DNA of 64,000 nucleotides from Lolium rigidum (taxonomy: Eukaryota > Streptophyta > Magnoliopsida > Poales > Poaceae). Of the stretch, positions 1-12,323 are shown piece after piece. The position numbers and the translations under genes were made by a program. The DNA lies in contig NC_061508.1 in assembly GCF_022539505.1 (NCBI RefSeq), positions 266,110,736 to 266,174,735 on the forward strand, in the 5' to 3' direction. Under the pieces are notes generated by a model. That model ran no database searches. It was not told the origin of the DNA and worked only from the letters and a program-made list of their open reading frames with translations. Each line of letters begins with the position of its first letter. Within the stretch, counting starts at the first letter, position 1.

Positions 1-2479
1 AACCCTGCGTTTCTGTGAACGGCTGAGTCCGTCGTGGCACCACCTTGGACGGTGGTACTGTCTTCTTCTTCTTCTAGCCCTTCGTCTTCGGAATCCTCAA
101 GATCTGCCCAACGAAGTGACTCAGCACGTTTGCTTGGTGGTGGGAGAGGCCCTAAGCGCTCAAACACAGACACGTTGGCTGCCTCCTTCTTCTTCTTGTT
201 GTATTCTGGGCAATTGCCGATTGTGGGCAATCGGCTCATTCCTCGAATCCCGAGCAGTGTCTGAAGAAAGGGCAGTCCCAATGTCTGGCGTTGTCATCCG
301 GCTCCCTTGATGTGTCCGTGGCATGGCGCTCGTGCTCCTCCTCATCGCGATCCTGCCGACGATGCCTTCTGGCTTCTCTAGCCAGACGATCTCCTTCATC
401 ATCATAGTTGGACCGTCGGCGTTGGTCATACTGACTCACATATTTGTTAAGGAGGTGGTCAGAGAGAGGTCGTTGATATCTTATATTTTTCACTTCTCCC
501 TGTGACGTAGCGCTTGCCATTCTGATGGAGCCGATCGCGTGGAGCGGCCTCCTCTGTATCCTTGCTATGAGAGCAGCTGCCCTCATCTCCATCTTTGCCA
601 GAGTGGTTCCCAGGTCCCACCATGTTGATGCTGAACGTGGGATCTGGCTGGCAGCCCTCGGGGTAGATGACTTCTACCATGTTAACGGCGGGGAAGGGCT
701 GGGTATCTACCTTCATGGCGTACTGGTTGAAAATTAAACGCCCCTTCTCTATCGCCGCTTGGATGTGTTGACGCCACACCCTGCAGTCGTTGGTGGCATG
801 GGAAAGCGAATTGTGGAATTTACAGTACGGCTTTCCGTTTAGCTCTTGCGCCGTGGGGAACTTGAGACCTTCGAGAATCGTCAACTCGTTTCTCCTTGAG
901 CAGGAGGTCGAAGATTTGTTCAGTCTTGGTCACGTCAAAATCAAATCCCCCGGGCGGCCCCGGTGGCTTTACCCATTTGCGGGACACGGGGTTCCTCCCC
1001 GAATCCATTCAGCCACTGCTACTTCTTGGTCTCCCGCAGGCACTTCACCTTCCTCTGTATCGACCATGACTACTGCACGCTTGAACTTGTCTTGGTACAG
1101 GTCTGGGTGGCGTTGTTCATATGCTGATAGTTTCTGAACCATGTGCGCCAGCGAGGGATAATCTGCTTGGGAGGCCATGTCCTTGAGCTGTGTTACAAGG
1201 CCAGCTACTGCCAACTCGATCGCTTCCTTTTCAGTTATACGAACCGAATAACATCGGTTCCTAAGATTCCTGAAGCGCTGGATGTACTCGTCACCGTTTC
1301 TCCGCGCTTCGACGTAGTTGTGCTAGATCGGCAATGCTAGACTCGGAAGCTTCGAATGGTATTGCATATGGAACTCGTTCTTCCAATTGCTTCCAAGACT
1401 CGGATGGAATTTGTCTGGCAAAGAGGTATACCATCCAAAAGCCGATCCTGTGAGGGACCGTGAAAAGAGCCTCACACGTAGTTGATCCGACACCGAAGCC
1501 GGTCCTAGTTGCGCCAAATATCGGCCGATGTGCTCGATGGAGCCGGAGCCATCCGATCCACCGAATTTGGAGAAGTCGGGAGCCGATATTTAGGTGGCAG
1601 CGGGATCATCTCGTACTCGTCGGGGTACGGCTTGGAATAGCCGATTGCCCTTCTCTTCGGCACCATGCCGAACTCGGTCTCTCGGCATGGTACCGATCCG
1701 ATCCGCTGTGCTTGGCTGCAGGAGATGCACTCTGAAGATTCGCCGGGGTGGCGTACTTAGCCAGCCATGTTTGCTTTTCCAGCTCTGAGCCAACTGCAGG
1801 AGCTGGGCTCGGGAGTTTCGTCGGGGTGGCGTACTTAGTTAGCCACGTCTGCTTCTCCAGCTCTGTTGCTGACGTTCCTCCTGTTTGCGCCGGAGTCCCT
1901 GACGTTGTGGCCTGGTTTGAGAGTGGCCAGTTGCCACAATCTGGCACATACGTGCACGCGTATCCTTGAGGGATCTCCTTGGGCGCCTCAGCCAAGAACT
2001 GGTAGTTACTAGGGTCACCACCGATCTTGTAGACGACGAATGCCGGTGTAGCCGGCACTTCAGCTGGTGCTGCCAACGCATATGGCAGCGGTGGACGGGA
2101 CTGGAGCGGTAACTCTCCTTGATGCGTCCCGAGAGCTGGTCCTGACGGCGAGTACCGGTGGCTCATGATCTCCCGGATCACGCGCGAGCGAGACGCTCCA
2201 ACACGTTGACCAAGTTTTCGAGTGGCGGTGTAGCGAGTGAGCCACCAAGTAGTTGATCTCCTGCCGTAGGCCCTCGGTGCGCTCCTCCGACGGGGCAGAG
2301 AGATCTATCCCATCGAGTGCACCTTCCGGTGAGAACCCCTTCCATCTGATGCCATGAGTGCGGGTTCTCTGAAAAGAGCCGATGAGGTCGGCTTCGAGGG
2401 TGACCTTGATCTCGTCATGTTTCTTCTTGAGCTCAGCAGGTAGCTCCTCGTAGGTGACTGGCGTGCCGTCCGCCGCCAT
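1..2479 (-). pseudogene. gag pseudogene of Gypsy element G1
   Basis: Gag capsid/nucleocapsid precursor of the LTR retrotransposon. The likely start is the ATG at 2479, which opens with an acidic region containing YEELPAELKKKHDE. The Retrotrans_gag-type core appears around 1323-1517 (SLTGSAFGWYTSLPDKFHP). Further downstream (459-884) comes a segment with HATNDCRVWRQHIQAAIEKG, shared with the G2 copy. Reading moves between at least six overlapping frame segments (2060-2560, 1606-2181, 1323-1517, 969-1214, 820-1008, 459-884 and 236-592), so several frameshifts have destroyed it. The protease part lies beyond the left edge. Confidence 0.8.
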
Positions 2480-2540
2480 CTCAGATGTAGATGGCGATGT
2501 GGTTGATGTAGACGATTGTCCCACCGGGCGTGCCAGAATG

Positions 2541-3714
2541 TGTTGACCGCCAAAACCCACCGTCGGGCAGCGACAGTCAGCACTAGTAGAGCCGGGAAGA
2601 GCCTAGAGCTGCGGCTGGCCGAGACCCCTCCGAGCGACGGCCCGCAATGCTCTTCCGGTCACACGTGGCGATGCGAAGTGCAGGGCGTGCCACCTGACCT
2701 ATACCTGGTCGGGAAGGTGATGGGGATGCCTCGCTTAGTTCCTGCATGGCATACACGTAAACATTAAATACGAGCCTCGATCGGCTCTCAGGTTATCCTG
2801 TGAATCGGCTCAAAGAGCCGATCCACCCATGATCCGTGCGGGGCGCACGAATACTTGGTGATCCTGCTTGATCAAGATAAAGCTAATGAGATCTACGACG
2901 ATTTAGGGTTTTCACCGCATAATCGGATCATCCTACTCCAGGTTGGGCCTCGCGGCCACGCACGGTGCTCATAAGCCGATCCTAAACAAGGCCAAAGAAC
3001 CAACAATGTAGTTGATCCACGGAACATCCTGTTTAGGACTTGCGAACGCCACCCTACGTGCCACTGGATCCTCCCCCCCTTTGTAAGGCCTAACTATTGC
3101 AGATATTAAACTAATCCTTGCAGCGCAAGGAGCAATCGTAACGGATCAGATCTACTAAACGATGAACAAGCAGGGTGCCGCCCCCATGCCTGAGATAGGC
3201 ATGAGGACGGCTAGATATGCAAGGGTTGCACTACGTAAGCGTGTTTATACGAAGAACAATGCTAACCCTAACACATCTATGATAACTACGTTGCCCGCCA
3301 TCAAAGACGCTTCAGTACGGGCAACGCATGAACAACGTGGAGCTTGTGCTGCCTAGATCGCAAGATGCGATCTAGGCAGCATGTCGCTACCCGATTGAAA
3401 CCCTCGAGACGAAGGAGTTGGCGATGCGCCGAGATTGGTTTGTTTTGGGGTGAACGTTGTGTTGTTGTTTATTCCATAAACCCTAGATACATATTTATAG
3501 TCCAAGCGGACTTTCTAATGTGGGCGTGCACTAAACCGTGCACGAGTAAGATTCTATCTCTAAACTAAGATGCGATCTAATATGTTACAGATACACGGAC
3601 AATTAAGCCCAACTTGATATAAAAGGCCGATCCACATATTCCTTCTATAGATATATTTCTTCAAACCATCTTGATCGCGGCCCACCTCTTACTTGGTCAA
3701 ATTCTGGTGATAAC
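2541..3714 (-). repeat. 5' LTR of Gypsy element G1
   Basis: Read on the minus strand, the LTR begins GTTATCACCAGAATTTGACC (its first T would be the first gap base) and ends near GGTTTTGGCGGTCAACA. It is followed by TTCTGGCACGCCCGGTGGGA, the probable primer-binding region at about 2519-2538. A TATA-like sequence (TATAAATA on the minus strand) lies at 3492-3499. Length is about 1.17 kb, against 1.14 kb for the homologous LTR at 12324-13467. The left border could be 2539 or 2541 because TGTGTTG allows two TG starts. Confidence 0.75.
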
Positions 3715-3814
3715 NNNNNNNNNNNNNNNNNNNNNNNNNNNNNNNNNNNNNNNNNNNNNNNNNNNNNNNNNNNNNNNNNNNNNNNNNNNNNNNNNNNNNN
3801 NNNNNNNNNNNNNN
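3715..3814. other. Assembly gap of 100 N
   Basis: Exactly 100 N, the usual placeholder for a gap of unknown length. On the left, sequence stops at an LTR terminus. On the right, it restarts inside a different element, downstream of where that element's 5' LTR and primer-binding site should be. The gap therefore hides at least the 5' LTR of element A and the pol and 3' LTR of element G2, probably many kilobases. Confidence 0.99.
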
Positions 3815-3898
3815 TGCCGTTGTGTGTGTGCTCGAAGCTATTTCCTTTAGATCCCGCAATTGCATCTTTTTGTTTCTTGTTTACACTAGTTTGGCATA

Positions 3899-4624
3899 AT
3901 GGACAACAATGAGCTTCTTATTCTATTTCCTGATTTAAGACATGGATGGTTTGATGCGAAAATTAAAAAACCTATGGAACATATTAGTATGAACGCTTTG
4001 AACACCATTGTTGCTAATGATATGGAAAATTCTAAGCTTGGGGAAGCTGGCTTTGATGAGCATGATATTTTTAGTCCCCCAAGCATTGAGGAGAAAATTT
4101 ACTTTGATGATGCTTTGCCTCCTATTTATGATGATTATAATGATATTGGGCTTTTAGTACCGCCTGTTATGGAGGATAAATTTGATTATGATTACAATAT
4201 GCCTCCTATATTTGATGATGAGAATAATAATGATAGCTACTTTGTTGAATTTGCTCCCACTACAACTAATAAAATTGATTATGCTTATGTGGAGAGTAAT
4301 AATTTTATGCATGAGACTCATGATAAGAATGCTTTATGTGATAGTTATATTGTTGAGTTTGCTCATGATGCCACTGAAAGTTATTATGAGAGAGGAAAAT
4401 ATGGTTGTAGAAATTTTCATGTTACTAAAATGCCTCTCTACATGCTGAAATTTTTGAAGCAACACTTGTTCTATCTTCCTATGCTTGTTACTTTTTTCTT
4501 CATGAACTTGTTTATTTACAAAACTCCTATGCATAGGAAGCATGTTAGACTTAAATTTGTTTTGAATTTGCCTCTTGATGCTCTCTTTTGCTTCAACTAC
4601 TATTTCTTGCGAGTGCATCATTAA
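3899..4624 (+). CDS. Conserved ORF of non-autonomous LTR element A, unknown function
   Basis: Encodes 241 residues and begins 85 bp after the gap. I do not recognise the family. The N-terminal two thirds are acidic and rich in Asp, Glu, Asn and Tyr (KLGEAGFDEHDIFSPPS, PPIYDDYNDIG). A conserved ATESYYERGK motif follows near residue 160. The C-terminal 80 residues are hydrophobic and basic (LFYLPMLVTFFFMNLFIY), a possible membrane segment. A homologue of 246 residues sits at 30897-31637 in element B. It shares the N-terminal, central and YYERGK blocks but has a longer C-terminus. The frame stays open in both diverged copies. In position it replaces gag. It could be a degenerate gag or a captured host fragment. 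Confidence 0.6.
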   Translation: MDNNELLILFPDLRHGWFDAKIKKPMEHISMNALNTIVANDMENSKLGEAGFDEHDIFSPPSIEEKIYFDDALPPIYDDYNDIGLLVPPVMEDKFDYDYNMPPIFDDENNNDSYFVEFAPTTTNKIDYAYVESNNFMHETHDKNALCDSYIVEFAHDATESYYERGKYGCRNFHVTKMPLYMLKFLKQHLFYLPMLVTFFFMNLFIYKTPMHRKHVRLKFVLNLPLDALFCFNYYFLRVHH

Positions 4625-7220
4625 AACTCGCTGAGCCCATCTTAATGGCTATAAAGAAAGAACTTCTTGGGAGATAACCCATGTGTTTATTTTACTACAG
4701 TACCTCTATTTTATATTTGTGTCTTGGAAGTTGTTACTACTGTAGCAACCTCTCCTTATCTTAGTTTTGTTGCATTGTTGTGCCAAGTAAAGTCTTTAAT
4801 AGTAAGGTTCATACTAGATTTGGATTACCGCGTTGTAAACAGCATTTCTTGTCTGTCACGAATCTGGGCCTAATTCTCTCGTAGGTAACTCAGTAAAATT
4901 ATGCCAATTTACGTGAGTGATCCTCAGATATGTAGGCAACTTTCATTCAATTTGGGTATTTTCATCTGAGCAAGTCTGGTGCCTCAATAAAATTCGCCTT
5001 TACGGACTGTTCTGCTTTTGACAAATTCTGCCTTTTATTTCGCATTGCCTCTTTTGCTCGTGTTGGATGGATTTCTTTGTTCCATTAACTTCCAGTAGCT
5101 TTGTGCAATGTCCAGAAGTGTTAAGAATGATTGTGTCACCTCTGAACATGTGAATTTTTGATTATGCACTAACCCTCTAATGAGTTTGTTTCGAGTTTGG
5201 TGTGGAGGAAGTTTTCAAGGGTCAAGAGAGGAGGATGATATACTATGATCAAGAAGAGTGAAGAGTCTAAGCTTGGGGATGCCCCCATGGTTCATCCCTG
5301 GATATTATAAGAAGACTCAAGCATCTAAGCTTGGGGATGCCCAAGGCATCCCCTTCTTCATCGACAAATTATCAGGTTCCTTCTCTTGAAACTATATTTT
5401 TATTCGGTCACATCTTATGTACTTTGCTTGGAGCGTCGGTTTGTTTTTGTTTTTGTTTTGTTTGAATAAAATGGATCCTAGCATTCATTGTGTGGGAGAG
5501 AGACACGCTCGGCTGTTGCATATGGACAAATATGTCCTTAGGCTTTACTCATAGTATTCATGGCGAAGGTTGAATCTTCTTCGTTAAATTGTTATATGGT
5601 TGGAATCGGGAAATGCTACATGTAGTAATTCTAAAATGTCTTGGATAATTTGATACTTGGCAATTGTTGTGCTCATGTTTAAGCTCTTGCATCATATACT
5701 TTGCACCCATTAATGAAGAAATACATAGAGCTTGCTAAAATTTGGTTTGCATATTTGGTCTCTCTAAAGTCTAGATAATTTCTAGTATTGAGTTTTGAAC
5801 AACAAGGAAGACGGTGTAGAGTCTTATAATGCTTACAATATGTCTTTTATGTGAGTTTTGCTGCACCGGTTCATCCTTGTGTTTGTTTCAAATACCCTTG
5901 CTAGCCTAAACCTTGTATCGAGAGGGAATACTTCTCATGCATCCAAAATCCTTGAGCCAACCACTATGCCATTTGTGTCCACCATACCTACCTACTACAT
6001 GGTATTTCTCCGCCATTCCAAAGTAAATTGCTTGAGTGCTACCTTTAAATTTCCATCATTCGCCTTTACAATATATAGCTCATGGGACAAAATAGCCTAA
6101 AAACTATTGTGGTATTGAATATGTACTTATGCACTTTATCTCTTATTAAGTTGCTTGTTGTGCGATAACCATGTTTCTGGGGACGCCATCAACTACTCTT
6201 TGTTGAATATCATGTGGGTTGCTATGCATGTTCGTCTTGTCTGAAGTAAGGGAGATTTACCACTCATTTAAATGGTTAGAGCATGCATATTGTTAGAGAA
6301 GAACATTGGGCCGCTAACTAAAGCCATGAATCATGGTGGAAGTTTCAGTTTTGGACATATATCCTCAATCTCATATGAGAACATTAATTGTTGCTACATG
6401 CTTATGCATTAAAGAGGAGTCCATTATCTCGTTGTCTATGTTGTCCCGGTATGGATGTCTAAGTTGAGAATAATCAAAAGCGAGAAATCCAATGCGAACT
6501 TTCTCCTTAGACCTTTGTACAAAGCGGCATAGAGGTACCCCTTTGTGACACTTGGTTAAAACATGTGTATTGCGATGACAATCCCGTAATCCAAGCTAAT
6601 TAGGACAAGGTGCGGGCACTATTAGTACACTATGCATGAGGCTTGCAACTTGTAAGATATAATTTACATGATACATATGCTTTATTACTACCGTTGACAA
6701 AATTGTTTCATATTTTCAAAATAAAAGCTCTAGCACAAATATAGCAATCGATGCTTTCCTCTTTGAAGGACCTTTCTTTTTACTTTTATGTTGAGTCAGT
6801 TCACCTATCTCTCTCCACCTCAAGAAGCAAACACTTGTGTGAACTGTGCATTGATTCCTACATACTTGCATATTGCATTTGTTATATTACTCTATGTTGA
6901 CAATTATCCATGAGGTATACATGTTACAAGTTGAAAGCGACCGCTGAAACTTAATCTTCCATTGTGTTGCTTCAATACCTCTACTTTGAATTATTACTTT
7001 ATGAGTTAACTCTTAAGCAAGACTTATTGATGCTTGTCTTGAAGTACTATTCATGAAAAGTCTTTGCTTTATGATTCATTTGTTTACTCATGTCATTACC
7101 ATTGTTTTGATCGCTGCATTCATTACATATGCTTACAATAGTATGATCAAGGTTATGATGGCATGTCACTCCAGTAAATTATCTTTGTTATCGTTTACCT
7201 GCTCGGGACGAGCAGGAACT
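4625..7220 (+). other. Internal non-coding region of element A
   Basis: About 2.6 kb, AT-rich, without a convincing gene. It matches, in inverse orientation, the region 28368-30896 of element B. Shared landmarks include the segments around 'ctcatgggaaaatagcc' and 'cacaaagcggcatagaggt'. Two internal copies of a tract motif containing TCTAAGCTTGGGGATGCCC occur at 5266-5285 and 5324-5342. A short ORF at 5858-6100 is not preserved in B. Confidence 0.6.
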
Positions 7221-7234
7221 AAGCTTGGGGATGC
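7221..7234 (+). other. Polypurine-like tract of element A
   Basis: AAGCTTGGGGATGC lies immediately before the 3' LTR start TGATACGTC, where the plus-strand primer tract of an LTR retrotransposon is expected. The same motif abuts the 3' LTR of element B (28351-28364, minus strand). Confidence 0.65.
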
Positions 7235-8956
7235 TGATACGTCTCCGACGTATCGATAATTTCTTATGTTCCATGCCACATTATTGATGTTATCTACATG
7301 TTTTATGCATACTTTATGTCATTATTATGCGTTTTCCGGAACTAACCTATTGACGAGATGCCGAAGGGCCGCTTGTCGTTTTCTGCTGTTTTTGGTTTCG
7401 TAAATCCTAGTAAGGAAATATTCTCGAATCGGACGAAATCAACGCCCAGCATCTTAGAATCCCCGGAAGCATCCAGAACACCCGAGAGCCACCAGAGAGG
7501 GGACACAGGCCCCCCAGATGATAGGCCGGCGCGGCCCAGGGGTGGCCCGCGCCCCCCTGTGGTGTCGTCGCCTCGTCGCCCCTCCGACTCCGCCTCTTCG
7601 CCTATAAAAAGGTCCCTGACCTAAAACCTGTCGACGAAAAAAGCCACGGTACGAGAAACCTTCCAGAGCCGCCGCCATCACGAAGCCAAGATCTGGGGGA
7701 CAGGAGTCTCTGTTCCGGCACGCCGCCGGGACGGGGAAGTGCCCCCGGAAGGCTTCTCCATCAACACCACCGCCATCTTCATCAACGCTCGCTGTCTCCC
7801 ATGAGGAGGGAGTAGTTCTCCATCGAGGCTCTGGGGCTGTACCGGTAGCTATGTGGTTAATCTCTCTCCTATGTACTTCAATACAATAATCTCATGAGCT
7901 GCCTTACATGATTGAGATTCATATGATGATGCTTGTAATCTAGATGTCATTATGCTAGTCAAGTGGGTTTTACTTATGTGATCTCCGGAGACTCCTTGTC
8001 CCACGTGTGTAAAGGTGACAAGTGTGTGCACCGTGTGGGTCTCTTAGGCTATATTTCACGTAATACTTATTCACCGTTATGAATGGCATAGTGAAGTGCT
8101 TATTTATATCCCTTTATGATTGCAATGTGTTTTGTATCACAATTTATCTCGTGTGCTACTCTAGTGATGTTATTAAAGTAGTTTATTCCTCCCGCACGGT
8201 GTAATGGTGACAAGGTGTGCATCGTGTAGTACTTGGCGTAGGCTATGATTGTGATCTCTTGTAGATTATGAAGTTAACTATTGCTATGATGGCATTGATG
8301 TGATCTATTCCTCCTTTCGTAGTGTGAAGGTGACAAGTGTGCATGCTATGTTAGTACTTGGTTTGGTTATGTTGATCTGTCATGCACTCTAAGGTTATTT
8401 AAATATGAACATTGAATATTGTGGAGCTTGTTAACTCCGGCATTGAGGGTTCGTGTAATCCTACACGCTTAGTGGTGTTCATCATCCAACAAGAGGGTGT
8501 AGAGTCTAGCATCTATCTATTTATTCTGTTATGTGATCAATGTTGAGAGTGTCCACTAGTGAAAGTATGATACCTAGGCCTTGTTCCTAAATACTGCTAT
8601 CGCTGCTTGTTTACTGTTTTATCGCATCTCTACCGTCCGCAATATTACTACCATCAATCGCACGCCAGACAAGCACTTTTCTCGGCGCCGTTACTACAGC
8701 TCATACTTATTCATACCACCTCGTATTTCACTATCTCTTCGCCGAACTAGTGCACCTATTAGGTGTGTTGGGGACACAAGATACTTCTTGCTTTGTGGTT
8801 GCAGTGGTTTCTTGAGAGGGATATCTTTGACCTCTTCCTCCCTGAGTTCGATAAACCTTGGGTGATCCACTTAAGGGAAACTTGCTGCTGTTCTACAAAC
8901 CTCTGCTCTTGGAGGCCCAACATTGTCTACAAGAATAGAAGCACCCGTAGACATCA
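7235..8956 (+). repeat. 3' LTR of element A
   Basis: It starts TGATACGTCTCCGACGTATC and ends CACCCGTAGACATCA, so it has TG..CA termini. A TATA-like CCTATAAAAAGG lies at 7601-7612. The first few hundred bases align with the LTRs of element B on the opposite strand (shared 'atttcttatgttccatgc' and 'aacgagatgccgaag'-like blocks). Beyond about 600 bp the two LTR types differ strongly, so A and B are different subfamilies. Length is 1722 bp, against about 1.6 kb in B. Confidence 0.85.
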
Positions 8957-11900
8957 CCGATCGCAGGGATCGGCCTTGCCACGTACACCTACTGATTTAG
9001 ATCTTGCTACTCTGTCAGGCCGGTGGATAAGACCAGCCTCACCCCGTTTTTTGAAGCTTCGATGCGTTCACAACCGTCCAAACCGATTCCGCAGAGCGGC
9101 TCTTGGTCGTTTGCATCCCAAATATTCATGGCAGCTAGTGAGATCTCGATTGAGTCATCTCGCCCGAACAACCTCCACTTCATCTCCATCCCACCGTATG
9201 ATGCATTGGTGCATTGTGGATGGGATGCAACAGCTAGCGTGAATCCAATCCCTTCCTAACAGACAGCCGTAATTGCTTTTGTCGTCGACGATGAAGAACG
9301 AGGTAAGTATGGTTTTTCGGCCTACGGTCAGATCTACATTCAGAACACCTTTTGCTTCTGATGCTTGGCCGTTGAAATCGCTTAACGTGACGTTGGTCTT
9401 GATCAGATTGTCACTGGAGTGTCCCAAACGTCGTAGCATGGAATACGGCATTATGTTGACTGCCGCTCCCGTGTCAACCAACATCTTGCTGATAGGCTGC
9501 CCATCGATATAACCTTTTAGGTATAGAGCTTTCAAATGCCTGTAGCTCCTCTCTCGTGGCTTCTCAAAGATCACTGGCCGTGGACCGCAGTCGAATTGAG
9601 CCACCGATACTTCCTCGTCTTTTGGAGCACAAAACTCTGACGGGAGAATAAACACCATGTTTGTACTCAGCCGATGCCTCCGCATCGGCTTTTGTCCGTT
9701 TAGGGCGCCACACTTTCTTTGGCGGGCGCATCTCTCGTCTCCGCCGTTTGCTGAATTTTCACGGCCAGATCGGGCCGTGCCTTCCTCAACGTGTATGCAG
9801 TACCGTGCTTCGGCTTCCTCCGTGTTTCGTAGCCGCTGCACCCTACGCTTCTGCGAATGGCTGAGTCCATCAGGGCACCACCTTAGTCGGTGGTACCTAT
9901 CCTCTTCTTCATCTGACTCCTCGAAGTCTTCATCTTGAGACGACTCAGCTCGTTTGTCCTGAGGTGGGAGAGGCCCGAGACGCTTGAGCACTGAAACTTC
10001 ATTTGTTCCCTTCCTCTGCGGTCTACATTCTGGGCAGTTCTCGATTGTAGGCAATCGGCTCATTCCCGAGTCCCGACAGTTGTTTAAAGAAAGGACAGTT
10101 CCAATGCCTATCCATGTCTTCTTGCTCTCTTGACTTCCCTCTAGCGTGACGCTCGTACCCTTCATCGTCTCTATCATATCGACGATACCTCCCGTCATCC
10201 GCATCGGACCGACGATATCTTTCGTCATCCACGTCGTAGCGCCGACGTTGGTCATACTGCTGCTCATATTTGTTAAGGAGATGCGCGGAGAGTGGTCGTT
10301 GATACCGCACGCTTCTCACTTCTTCTTCTGTCAGGTACCGTCTGTTATCATGTTGGGGCCGGTCGCGTGGATCGGCCTCCTCTTTCTCCTTGCCATGGGA
10401 GTGACTGCTTTCTGCTTTATCTTTGCCATGGCGGGTCCCAAGCCCTGCCATGTTGACACCAAAAGAGAAACCTGGCTCGCATCTTAGAGAGTGACTGAGA
10501 TCCACCATGTTGACGCCAGGAAACGGATGTATGTCTACTTTCATGGCAAATTGTCCGAAGATTAATCGGCCTGACTCTATCGCCATTTGAATGCGTGCGC
10601 GCAACACTTTGCGAGTCGTTGGTGGCGTGGGTGAACGTGTGATGCCATTTGCAGTATGGCCTACCGTTCATCTCTTGTGATGTAGGAATTTTGTGGCCTT
10701 CGGGTAACTTCACTGTTTCTCCTTCGACAGAAGAAATCAAAAATCTGCTCGGCTTTGCTTAAATCAAAGTCAAACCCTTTTGGAGGCCCCGGTTGTTTCA
10801 CCCATTTGCAGGACACGGGAACCGCCGTCCGAGTCCATTCAGCCACGGCGACTTCTTGATCTTCCGCAAGGTCTTCATCCTCCTCGCCGTCGACCAGTGC
10901 CTATCGTGCGCTTGAACTTGTCTTGGTACAATTCTGGGTGGCGCTCGTTCATACGAAGTTAGTCTCCGGACCATGTGCGCCAACGAATTGTACTCCACTT
11001 GGAACGTCGGATCCTTGAGTGGCGCTGCGAGGCTCTGCCACGGCCAGCTCGATCGCTTCTTTTCGTATAAATGAACCGAATAACATCGGTTCTTGACAGC
11101 TCTGAAACGTTGAATGTATTCGGACACCGTCTCTCCTCGCCTTTGCCGAACTCCGTGTCGATCGGCAATGCCGGCTTCGGTAGCTTCCGAATGATATTGT
11201 ATGTGAAACCGTTCTTCCACTCGCTTCCATGTCCGAACTGAATCTGGGAGTAGCGAGGTGTACCACCCAAAGGCTGGACCCGTGAGAGATTGAGCAAAGA
11301 ACCTCACACGCAGCGGTTCTGATGCTGAAACCATGCCCAGCTGTGCCAAGTATCGGCTCACGTGCTCGATGGAGCTAGACCCTTCCGATCCACCGAATTT
11401 TGTGAAGTCGTGGAGCCGATACTTAGGTGGCAGCGGGATCAGGTCATACTCATTGGGATACGGCTTGGAATAGCCGATTGTTTTCTTCTTCTACAGGATA
11501 CCGAACCGGTCTCTCAAGATTGCGCCGATCTGATCCACAGTAGGAGCTGTAGGGGTTGAGGTGTCCGGACTTGTTGTAGTGGCATATTTAGTTAGCCACG
11601 CCCGTTTCTCAAGCATCCGCTCCGGAACTCCCCGTCTGCTCCAAAGCAATCCCTCCCCGCCGTAACAATCGCTCCCTGCTCCGGCAATTCCTCCCGCCGA
11701 AGTTTGGATCGCATGCGTTCGCTTGTTGCGCTCCGGCACGTATGTGCACACGTATCCATGTGGGATCTCCTTGGGCGGCTCATACAAGAATTGGTAGTCG
11801 CCAGGATCACCTCCAACCTTGTAGACCACGTATGCCGGTGAACCTTGTTGCTGTGGGGCTGCCATCGCGAATGGCAGTGGTGGCCTCGTGTGGAATGGTA

Positions 11901-12263
11901 TCTCTCCCTGGTGAGTCCCTAAAGCAGGTCCCGACGGAGAATACCGATGTTTCATGATTTCTTGCACCACACGAAGCGCAACTCGCTCAAGCGTATTCAC
12001 CAGTGCTCTCGTAATGCCGATGTAGAGAATGAGCCACAAGCATAGTTAATTTCTTGGCGCAGGGCTCGGTACGTTCCTCCGAAGGGAGAGACAGATCTAT
12101 TCCCTCGAACGCGCCTTCGGGTGTGAATCCTTTGAACCCGATGCCGTGCGAACGGGTCTTCAAAAGAGCCGATGAGATCGGCTTCAAAGATGGCCTTCAG
12201 CTCATCGTATTTCTTCTTATGCTCTGCAGGTAGATCCTCGTACTTGATCAGTTCGTCCGACAT
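8957..12263 (-). pseudogene. gag-protease pseudogene of Gypsy element G2
   Basis: The N-terminus is at about 12263 (KYEDLPAEHKKKYDEL). The Retrotrans_gag core lies in 10798-11361 (SLTGPAFGWYTSLLPDS, GETVSEYIQRFRAVKNRCY). The nucleocapsid-like part is at 10023-10740. The aspartic protease lies in 9155-10267, with catalytic motif MLVDTGAAVNIMP and, about 80 residues on, CLLGRDWIH (the psi-loop partner motif). Coding moves between at least six frames (11997-12263, 11491-12039, 10798-11361, 10417-10740, 10023-10607 and 9155-10267), so the polyprotein cannot be made. Reverse transcriptase and integrase are cut off by element A at 8957. Confidence 0.85.
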
Positions 12264-12323
12264 CTTGGCTGCCGATGTTGACGTGGTTGTTGCAGAAAGA
12301 GTCCCGCCGGGCGTGCCAGAATG

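Larger units (their letters stand above)
1..3714 (-). mobile_element. Ty3/Gypsy LTR retrotransposon G1, 5' part
   Basis: This is the 5' end of a minus-strand Gypsy element: LTR on the right, primer-binding region, then gag running leftwards off the window edge. It aligns by eye, with many small differences, to the copy at about 9839-13467. For example, the first 60 bases here match the sequence from about 9839. The right edge stops one base short of the expected LTR terminus, exactly where the assembly gap begins. The assembly therefore broke at a repeat boundary, and neither the flank nor a TSD can be seen. The family was not identified. Confidence 0.85.
3815..8956 (+). mobile_element. Non-autonomous LTR retrotransposon A, 5'-truncated by gap
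   Basis: Plus-strand element with, in order, one ORF (3899-4624), 2.6 kb without long ORFs, a polypurine-like tract (7221-7234) and a 1722-bp 3' LTR (7235-8956). It lacks gag, protease, reverse transcriptase and integrase, so it must be mobilised in trans. It is a relative of the full-length element B at 26748-33534: same ORF, same tract, same LTR start TGATACGTC. It interrupts the Gypsy gag-pro region that continues at 8957. The right-hand TSD would be CCGAT (8957-8961), but the left one lies in the gap. The LTR resembles Triticeae Sabrina/WHAM-type sequences from memory; this was not checked. Confidence 0.85.
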
